In this document: one piece after another, positions 31,840 to 37,872 of the stretch | Layout: the number at the start of each line of letters is the position of its first letter | Numbering within the stretch: the first letter of the stretch is position 1 | Origin: CAZUAQ01 sp964618455 | GTDB taxonomy: Bacteria; Planctomycetota; Phycisphaerae; UBA1845; PWPN01 | Direction: 5' to 3' | NCBI GenBank assembly: GCA_964618455.1 | Contig: CAZUAQ010000051.1 | Coordinates: 1 to 37,872, forward strand | DNA: 37,872 nucleotides | Made by a program: the position numbers and the translations under genes | The notes under the pieces: generated by a model | What the model was told of the DNA's origin: nothing | The model's input: the letters and a program-made list of their open reading frames with translations, nothing else | Database searches by the model: none

Positions 31840-33909
31840 ATGATCGCAGTGATGCTTGCAGAATCCAACCTGGCGGAACTGGCGGTGGGCATACCGCTGT
31901 TTCCGCTGCTCGCGGCGGCTGCCATCGGCCTGTTCGGGGCGCGCTGGTTCCGCGACGGGAGTCACTGGGCGGCGATCATCGGCGTCGCCGGGGCATTGCT
32001 CTACAGCGTGATGCTTTTCAGCGAAGTGAATCGGAACTACGCCGACTACGCGAGCGACCTCGGCACGGAAGAAGCGCGCGAAGCACTGGAGTCCCTGGAG
32101 CAATCGTACACGCTGTACGAATGGTTCGCGGTGGAGGACGGCGTCTCGTTCGCGGTGAACTTCCGGCTGGACACACTGACCGCCGTGATGATGGTGATGG
32201 TGTGTTCGGTATCGTTGCTGGTCGTGATCTACTCGAAGGAGTACATGCGTCACGACGGGCATCCCGAGCGGGGATACGAACGCTTCTTCGCGTTCCTTTG
32301 CCTGTTCGTGTTCAGCATGGCGATGCTGGTCCTGGGCGGGAACTTCCTGCTGCTCTATCTCGGATGGGAACTGGTCGGTCTGTGCAGCTACCTGCTGATC
32401 GGCTTCTACTATGCCAAGCCCGAGGCGGCGGCCGCGGCGAAAAAAGCATTCCTGGTCAACCGGATCGGCGACTTCGGCTTCGCGCTGGGGATTCTGCTGC
32501 TGTACCTGTGGCTGTCCCCGCAGGCGGCACCCGGCGAGAGCGCACTGGATTACGAGGTGGCGTTCCGGCTCGTGGCGGATGGTGCGCTGGCCCAGTGGCA
32601 GTGTACGGTGGTGGCGTTGCTGTTGTTCTGCGGGGCGGTGGGCAAGTCGGCGCAGCTTCCGCTGTACGTGTGGCTGCCGGACGCCATGGAAGGCCCGAGC
32701 CCGGTCTCGGCATTGATTCACGCCGCCACGATGGTGACCGCCGGCGTGTACATGGTGGTGCGGTGCGGCGTGATCTTCGCGCAGTCGCCGACGGCGATGG
32801 CGGTGGTCGCGACGATCGGCGTGGTGACGGCGCTCTTCGCCGCCACGATGGCCATTGCGCAGTACGACATGAAACGCATCCTCGCGTACTCGACGATGAG
32901 CCAGTTGGGCTACATGTTCGTCGGCGTGGGGGCGTACGCGGCGGACTCCGCGATCTTCCACCTGTTCACGCACGCTTACTTCAAGGCGTTGCTGTTTCTC
33001 GGCGCCGGGAGCGTGATGCACGCGATGGGGGGCATCATCGATGTGCGACGTTTCGGCGGGCTCCGGCGGATCATGCCGTATACGTTCGCGACGTTCGTGA
33101 TCGGCTCGCTGGCGCTGGCGGGCTTCCCGCTGCTGTCCGGGTTCTTCAGCAAGGACGAGATTATACATTACGCATTCGAGCGTTCGCCGCTGCTGGGGAT
33201 GCTCGGGCTCCTGACGGCGGTACTGACCGCCATCTATACGTTCCGCATGGTGTTCCTCGCGTTCTTCGGCGAAGAGCGTGTTCCTCAAGGCGTGCACGCG
33301 CATGAAAACGGCAAATGGATGACCGTGCCGCTGATGATCCTGGCCTTTGGCGCGGTGACCGCCGGGTACTTCGGCGTGCATTTGGGTTGGGGCGGGTTCC
33401 TCGGTGTGCTTGAGCCGAAGGGCGCGATTCACAGCTTCCTCGCCCCGGTGACCGAGCCCTTCGCGGAGGCGAAGGCACATCTGGCGGCAGGAGGACATGA
33501 GGCCGGCGGCCATGAGAAAGAAGGCCACGGCGGCCATCTGCTGATGTACGTGTCGGCGTTGCTGTCGATCGCGGGGATCGGGCTGGCCTATGTCCTGTTC
33601 GTCATCAGCCGCTCGACGGCGGAACGGATCCGCCAGTCCGCCGGGGGCGTGTTCGCCCTCTTGCATCACAAGTATTACGTGGACGAGATCTACGACGCGT
33701 TCGTGGTGACACCCCTGCGTGCATTGGGCCGCGCGCTTTACGCGATCGATCGTATCGTGGTGGATGGCCTGGTGACGGCGGTGGGACTCCTGCCGCAGAG
33801 TGTCGGGTTCGTGGTCCGCGTGTTCCAGAACGGTGCGGTGCAAAGCTACGGCGTGACGATGACGGCGGGCATGATCCTGATCGTCCTGATTGTATGGCTG
33901 GCGACGTGA
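31840..33909 (+). CDS. nuoL: NADH-quinone oxidoreductase subunit L
   Basis: A 689-residue NuoL (ND5), the distal antiporter-like subunit with the long lateral helix. Conserved blocks include LGWELVGLCSYLLIGFYY, FLVNRIGDFGFALG, LYVWLPDAMEGPSPVSALIHAATMVTAGVYMVVR, YDMKRILAYSTMSQLGYMFVGVG and LAGFPLLSGFFSKDEII. A histidine-rich loop (residues 547-566, five His among Gly and Glu) lies before the last helices and is not typical of E. coli NuoL. The gene follows nuoK by 10 bases. Confidence 0.97.
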   Translation: MIAVMLAESNLAELAVGIPLFPLLAAAAIGLFGARWFRDGSHWAAIIGVAGALLYSVMLFSEVNRNYADYASDLGTEEAREALESLEQSYTLYEWFAVEDGVSFAVNFRLDTLTAVMMVMVCSVSLLVVIYSKEYMRHDGHPERGYERFFAFLCLFVFSMAMLVLGGNFLLLYLGWELVGLCSYLLIGFYYAKPEAAAAAKKAFLVNRIGDFGFALGILLLYLWLSPQAAPGESALDYEVAFRLVADGALAQWQCTVVALLLFCGAVGKSAQLPLYVWLPDAMEGPSPVSALIHAATMVTAGVYMVVRCGVIFAQSPTAMAVVATIGVVTALFAATMAIAQYDMKRILAYSTMSQLGYMFVGVGAYAADSAIFHLFTHAYFKALLFLGAGSVMHAMGGIIDVRRFGGLRRIMPYTFATFVIGSLALAGFPLLSGFFSKDEIIHYAFERSPLLGMLGLLTAVLTAIYTFRMVFLAFFGEERVPQGVHAHENGKWMTVPLMILAFGAVTAGYFGVHLGWGGFLGVLEPKGAIHSFLAPVTEPFAEAKAHLAAGGHEAGGHEKEGHGGHLLMYVSALLSIAGIGLAYVLFVISRSTAERIRQSAGGVFALLHHKYYVDEIYDAFVVTPLRALGRALYAIDRIVVDGLVTAVGLLPQSVGFVVRVFQNGAVQSYGVTMTAGMILIVLIVWLAT

Positions 33910-33932
33910 GTGTTTTGAGAGGATAGATTGCG

Positions 33933-35753
33933 TTGATACCTGACGACTGGATCCTGACGCTGCTCATTCTGCTCCCCCTGGCGGGGGCGGTGGGCATCGG
34001 CTTCATCAACGGCCTGCCGGGTGCGTTGCGCGACGCGCGGGTGCGCAAGTGGGCGCTCGGCGTGTCGGTGGCGACGCTGGTGGTGGCGCTGCTGGCGTTG
34101 CGCGCGTATCACCAGGCGACCGATGCCGACGGCCGGCGCATCGCAGAGACCGGCGAGTACGCGCTGGTGGCGGAGTCGTCGTGGATCAGTCCGCAGCACG
34201 AGAGCGGTGTGGAGATCGGGTACGCGGTGGGCGTGGACGGGCTGAGCGTCTGGCTGCTGGCCCTGACCGCGTTCATCACGCCGCTGACCATCTGGGCGAG
34301 TTTCACGTCGATCCGCGAACGCGTGAAGGAATACTACCTGCTCATGCTGCTTCTGGAGGCGGGCATGATCGGGGTGTTCTGCGCCCGGGACCTGCTCTGG
34401 TTCTACATCTTCTTCGAGTTCACGCTGATTCCGCTGTTCTTCCTGATCGGCATCTGGGGCGGGTCGCAACGGAAGGAAGCGGCGCACAAGTTCTTCCTCT
34501 ATACCTTTGCGGGCAGCGTGTTGACGTTTGCGGGCGTGCTCTATCTCGCCTACTGCGCATCGCGCCCCTTCGACCTGGGCGGCGTGGACAAGTTCACGTT
34601 CAAGCTCGACGCGCTGTACCAGCTTCAGTTGTCGAGCACGGAGCAGTTCTGGCTGTTCCTGGCGTTCGCCGCCGGGTTCTCGATCAAGGTGCCGCTGTTC
34701 CCGTTCCACACGTGGCTGCCGCTGGCGCACACGGAAGCGCCGACGGCGGGGAGCGTGCTGCTGGCGGGCGTGTTGCTGAAGCTGGGGACGTACGGCTTCC
34801 TGCGCTTCAGCGTGCCGATGCTGCCCGACGCCGCCATGAAGCTTGCGCCGATCGTCGGGGTGCTGGCCATCGCGGGGATACTCTACGGGGCGCTGGTCGC
34901 GTGGGTGCAGTCGGACGTCAAGAAACTCATAGCCTATTCCTCCGTGTCGCACCTCGGGTTCTGCATTCTCGGGATGTTCAGCCTCACGCTGGCGGGGATG
35001 ACCGGCTCGGTGCTGTACATGGTCAACCACGGGCTGAGCACCGGGGCGCTGTTCCTGCTGATCGGCATGCTGTACGAGCGGTACCACACGCGCGAGTTCG
35101 CCAAGATCGGCGGGCTGGCCCGGCGGATGCCGCTGTTCGCGTTCTTCCTGATCTTCTTCACGCTGACCAGCATCGCGTTGCCGGGGCTCAACGGTTTCGT
35201 GAGCGAGTTCCTGGTGCTGCTCGGCACGGTCACGTCCGGTCGCGGCGATCCGACCCCCATGGGCCCGTTGAACTGGATCTACGCCGCCTTCGCCGCCATC
35301 GGCATCGTGCTCGGCGCGATCTACATGCTGCACATGTGTCAGCGCGTGCTCTTCGGCCCGCTCATCGAGCCGGAAGGCACGCCGGACATCTCGCGCGGGC
35401 TGACCGCCGATCTCACGCCGCGCGAGGTCGGTATCCTCACGCCCATCGCCGTGCTCTGCGTGGTGCTGGGGGTGGTGCCGAACGTGGTGATCGATTCAAT
35501 CCAGCCGGCGGCCCGGCGGCAGGTGCTCCAGCATGTGTATCCGGGGGAAGGCATGGTGCAGGACGATTCCATCGATCTCGAGTCGGTGTTCGAGGACGAG
35601 CCGCTGGCGATGAACGTGTCGCCCCGGCGCATCTCCGCCGATGTGTATTCCCACACACCGCCGTATCAGATCGAAGGCGAGCGACGGCCGGAACCGACCT
35701 TGAATCATGGAGACGCCGTGACGAACGACGTCGGCGGGGAGGTGCTGCGATGA
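33933..35753 (+). CDS. nuoM: NADH-quinone oxidoreductase subunit M, C-terminally extended
   Basis: A 606-residue NuoM (ND4), an antiporter-like proton-pumping subunit. Conserved blocks include FFEFTLIPLFFLIGIWGG, FHTWLPLAHTEAPTAGSVLLAGVLLKLGTYGFLR, DVKKLIAYSSVSHLGFCILG and GLNGFVSEFLVLLG. The membrane core ends near residue 530; about 70 further hydrophilic residues follow (SIDLESVFEDEPLAMN, then a Pro-rich end) and look disordered. The start is TTG with GAGAGGA 10 bases upstream. The stop overlaps the nuoN ATG as ATGA. Confidence 0.96.
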   Translation: MIPDDWILTLLILLPLAGAVGIGFINGLPGALRDARVRKWALGVSVATLVVALLALRAYHQATDADGRRIAETGEYALVAESSWISPQHESGVEIGYAVGVDGLSVWLLALTAFITPLTIWASFTSIRERVKEYYLLMLLLEAGMIGVFCARDLLWFYIFFEFTLIPLFFLIGIWGGSQRKEAAHKFFLYTFAGSVLTFAGVLYLAYCASRPFDLGGVDKFTFKLDALYQLQLSSTEQFWLFLAFAAGFSIKVPLFPFHTWLPLAHTEAPTAGSVLLAGVLLKLGTYGFLRFSVPMLPDAAMKLAPIVGVLAIAGILYGALVAWVQSDVKKLIAYSSVSHLGFCILGMFSLTLAGMTGSVLYMVNHGLSTGALFLLIGMLYERYHTREFAKIGGLARRMPLFAFFLIFFTLTSIALPGLNGFVSEFLVLLGTVTSGRGDPTPMGPLNWIYAAFAAIGIVLGAIYMLHMCQRVLFGPLIEPEGTPDISRGLTADLTPREVGILTPIAVLCVVLGVVPNVVIDSIQPAARRQVLQHVYPGEGMVQDDSIDLESVFEDEPLAMNVSPRRISADVYSHTPPYQIEGERRPEPTLNHGDAVTNDVGGEVLR

Positions 35754-37348
35754 CACCGGGCGACCTTCTCTTCGCGCTCTCACCGGAAATCACGCTGGGC
35801 CTCGGCGCCATCTTCGTGCTGATGTTGGGCGTCAGTCGCAATCGGGCCGTGCACTCGGTGGTCGGGACGGTGTCGTTCCTGGTCATCCTCGCGTCGCTGA
35901 TGATGGCGTGGATTGCCTGGCCGGATGGTGAGGCGATCTCGGCGTACGGCGTCCAGGTCACGTGGCTGAGCTGCTACACGCGCATCGTGGCGCTCTCGGT
36001 CGGGTTGCTGATCGTCCTGGTCCACGTGCACCTGCCGGAAGAGGACGAACGCAGCGACCTGTTCAGCATGATCCTGTTCAGCCTGACGGGCATCCTGTTG
36101 ACGTCGGTGGCGGACAACCTCGTGCTGCTGTTCCTGGCCATCGAGCTGGTGAGCGTGCCGACGTACATCCTCGTGTCGACCAGCCGGGGCGACATCCGCG
36201 CCCAGGAGGGCGGGGTCAAGTACTTCTTCCTCGGGGCGTTGGCGGCGGCGCTGCTGGTGTACGGGCTGAGCTTTCTCTACGGCGCGTCGGGGACGACGAC
36301 GCTCAGCCAGGCGACGTTCCAGTCGGACAACGCGTGGCTGACGCTGGGGCTGCTGCTGGCCTTCGCGGGGCTGGCGTTCAAGATCGCGGCGGTGCCGTTT
36401 CACGTCTATGTCGCCGACGTCTACCAGGGCGCGGCGTCGCCGGTGACCGCCTTGCTCGGGTTCTTCCCGAAGCTGGCGGGGTTCGTCGCGCTGATCAAGC
36501 TGGCGCTGGCGGTTCAGCCGGCGGGCGTGATGACGGATGGCTGGGTGCTGCCCGAGGCGGCGTTCACGTTCATCTGGATCGTCGCCGCCGCCACGATGAC
36601 CCTCGGCAACGTCCTCGCTCTCATGCAGGACAACGTCAAGCGCATGCTGGCGTACTCGTCGGTGGCGCACTCGGGCTACATGTTGGTGGCGTTCGCGGTC
36701 GGTCCGGGGGCGCAGATGCGCGACGGGCTCTCGGCCATGCTGTTCTACATCGTGGTCTACGGCGTGATGAACCTCGGGGCGTTCGCGGTGCTGTCGATGA
36801 TGCAGGTGCGTGGGCGCGAGGCGGAGCAGGTGGAGAACCTCAGCGGCCTGTCACGGAAGCAGCCGTGGCTGGCGCTGGGCTGGGCGATCTGCGTGTTCAG
36901 CCTGATGGGCATGCCGCCGACGGCGGGCTTCCTGGGCAAGATCTACCTCTTCGGCAGCGCCCTGTCGGCGGGCGAATCGCACCCGTACGCGACGGCCCTG
37001 GTCGTGCTGGCGGTGGTGGGTGTGCTCAACTCGGCCATCGCCGCCGCGTACTACCTGCGGCTCGTGGCGATCGCCTACCTCGGCGCGCCGTGTGAAGAGG
37101 TGCGCATCCTGCCGCAATCGCGCTGCCTGCGGGTGAGCCTGGCGGCGTGCTGCTTCACCGTGCTGCTGGTCGGCTTCTGGCCGCAGGGCATCCGCCAACT
37201 CGCGCCGCCGTCGGCCGCCGACCTCCGCCCGAGCACCGAACCGAACTACCCCGTCGAGCCCGACGGCACCGGCAACGTCTCGATCGCCGAACCGCCGACG
37301 CACGCCCGCTCAACCTCCCCGGAGGACGCCGGCGACGCGGGGACGTAA
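35750..37348 (+). CDS. nuoN: NADH-quinone oxidoreductase subunit N
   Basis: A 532-residue NuoN (ND2), the third antiporter-like subunit. Conserved blocks are LFLAIELVSVPTYILVS, GGVKYFFLGALAAALLVYGLSFLYGASGTT, FKIAAVPFHVYVADVYQGAASPVTALLGFFPKLAGFVAL, DNVKRMLAYSSVAHSGYMLVAF and LMGMPPTAGFLGKIYLFGSAL. About 48 residues after the last helix (from about 485) are hydrophilic, rich in Pro, Ser and Thr. The ATG overlaps the nuoM stop; the frame is open far upstream through nuoM, but only in the wrong frame of that gene. It is the last nuo gene; composition drops sharply in GC shortly after. Confidence 0.96.
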   Translation: MTPGDLLFALSPEITLGLGAIFVLMLGVSRNRAVHSVVGTVSFLVILASLMMAWIAWPDGEAISAYGVQVTWLSCYTRIVALSVGLLIVLVHVHLPEEDERSDLFSMILFSLTGILLTSVADNLVLLFLAIELVSVPTYILVSTSRGDIRAQEGGVKYFFLGALAAALLVYGLSFLYGASGTTTLSQATFQSDNAWLTLGLLLAFAGLAFKIAAVPFHVYVADVYQGAASPVTALLGFFPKLAGFVALIKLALAVQPAGVMTDGWVLPEAAFTFIWIVAAATMTLGNVLALMQDNVKRMLAYSSVAHSGYMLVAFAVGPGAQMRDGLSAMLFYIVVYGVMNLGAFAVLSMMQVRGREAEQVENLSGLSRKQPWLALGWAICVFSLMGMPPTAGFLGKIYLFGSALSAGESHPYATALVVLAVVGVLNSAIAAAYYLRLVAIAYLGAPCEEVRILPQSRCLRVSLAACCFTVLLVGFWPQGIRQLAPPSAADLRPSTEPNYPVEPDGTGNVSIAEPPTHARSTSPEDAGDAGT

Positions 37349-37522
37349 GCTTGTGCAAGACCGATGCGCTCCGAGGGGCGGCCGCGGAAAAAGAGCAGGA
37401 CGTAAGGGCGAAGGCTCATGAAAACACTAGCTGCGTCCCCTCTATACACTCAGCAACCCCGCCCGCCCGGCGAAACGAAACGGAAATCAGTGATGTTCTC
37501 TTTTCTTATTATATAACGAGTA

Positions 37523-37825
37523 ATGGAGCGATTCTTGCAGCGACTATCGGATATCTTGAGGAATTCTGATAACTATGATGCATACATGAAGCTGGTGGAG
37601 TACTTCCTGAGCAGCGATAAGAATATGAGAAATGAAGTCATAAGAGGATGGGATTTTTCTCGCCAGTGGCAGTTTCCCGACCAAGCTACACTTAGCTGTA
37701 CTATTCGCCAAGATTGGTCATGCGAAGAGAGAATAACCGCATCGTTGGTGTATGATGTCTTGTCCTTTAGCCGTCGTGGTGACTTCCGCGTAGCCGTCGT
37801 GGTGACTTCCGCGACATCTTTGTAA
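37523..37825 (+). pseudogene. AT-rich hypothetical gene, frameshifted by a 23-bp duplication
   Basis: A 100-residue frame of unknown function (MERFLQRLSDILRNSDNYDAYMKLVEYFLSS at the start) in AT-rich DNA unlike the nuo genes. A TATAAC-rich stretch (about 37508-37516) could supply a promoter. Near its end a 23-bp segment is duplicated in tandem; 23 is not a multiple of three, so the last 11 residues are out of frame. With a single copy the frame would stay open through the terminal repeat to the end of the window. The gene is therefore either recently broken or misassembled. No domain recognised. Confidence 0.45.
37768..37813 (+). repeat. 23-bp tandem duplication
   Basis: Two identical copies, 37768-37790 and 37791-37813, each starting TAGCCGTCGTGG and ending CCGCG. 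They shift the reading frame of the surrounding gene. Confidence 0.95.
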
Positions 37826-37872
37826 TGGTTCAGCCTGAATTGGAGAGTCAGGCGACGCGCCTAATACACACT
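37821..37872. repeat. Right copy of 52-bp terminal inverted repeat
   Basis: Exact reverse complement of bases 1-52. Identity starts at TGTAATGG immediately after a T that differs from the left copy's flank (G), and runs to the end of the window. Confidence 0.9.

Noticed and set aside
34049..35749. Very long plus-strand frame continuous with nuoN
   Set aside because: It lies out of frame within nuoM and is Arg/Gly/Ala-rich, typical of shadow frames in GC-rich DNA; the nuoN ATG overlaps the nuoM stop.
1..37872. Window as a linear plasmid or phage with terminal inverted repeats
   Set aside because: It carries dnaA, tatA and complex I genes and no plasmid or phage replication or structural genes; a chromosomal segment bounded by repeats fits better.

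Overview
The window looks like a chromosomal piece of a GC-rich bacterium, most likely a member of the Planctomycetota. The basis is inference: a stand-alone dnaA with no dnaN/recF/gyrB beside it, several small lipoproteins in their own short transcription units, a GH10 glycosidase embedded in a respiratory operon, and a shortened NuoG. No rRNA or tRNA gene was found. Both ends carry the same 52-bp sequence in inverted orientation, and composition turns AT-rich there, so the window probably stops inside two copies of one dispersed repeat.

Layout. 1-1300: AT-rich membrane-anchored HEAT-like gene ending in the terminal repeat. 1850-3858: self-regulated metal(loid) cassette (ArsR-type repressor, ArsP/DUF318-type permease, CxxC thioredoxin-like protein) with two matching operator palindromes. 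4009-7432: LmbE/PIG-L deacetylase, three lipoproteins and a GNAT acetyltransferase. 7433-9493: dnaA with DnaA boxes upstream, a candidate oriC. 9494-10497: about 1 kb without a convincing gene but with a strong orphan terminator. 10498-11944: small lipoprotein and an outer-membrane beta-barrel protein. 11971-14702: divergent GT-C glycosyltransferase and TetR regulator with shared-type operators. 14883-15921: tatA and an ABM-type monooxygenase, both on the minus strand.

16061-21792 is a complete compact type II-C CRISPR-Cas system: an array of 18 repeats and 17 spacers, then cas2, cas1 and a 1038-residue cas9 on the minus strand, and a divergent tracrRNA upstream of cas9. The tracrRNA can be read directly: promoter TTGACA-N17-TAGATT, a tandemly duplicated anti-repeat segment, hairpins and a terminator. 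It fixes array transcription as plus-strand, towards the cas genes. Every repeat carries a promoter-like element, and the degenerate repeat sits at the transcriptional 5' end. This locus is the most interesting part of the window.

22203-37348 encodes respiratory complex I, nuoD-E-F-G-H-[GH10]-I-J-K-L-M-N, all on the plus strand. nuoA, nuoB and nuoC are not in the window; the CRISPR locus lies directly upstream of nuoD. A secreted GH10 xylanase-like gene lies between nuoH and nuoI and overlaps nuoI by an ATGA. The right end (37523-37872) is AT-rich and holds an ORF frameshifted by a 23-bp tandem duplication, running into the terminal repeat.
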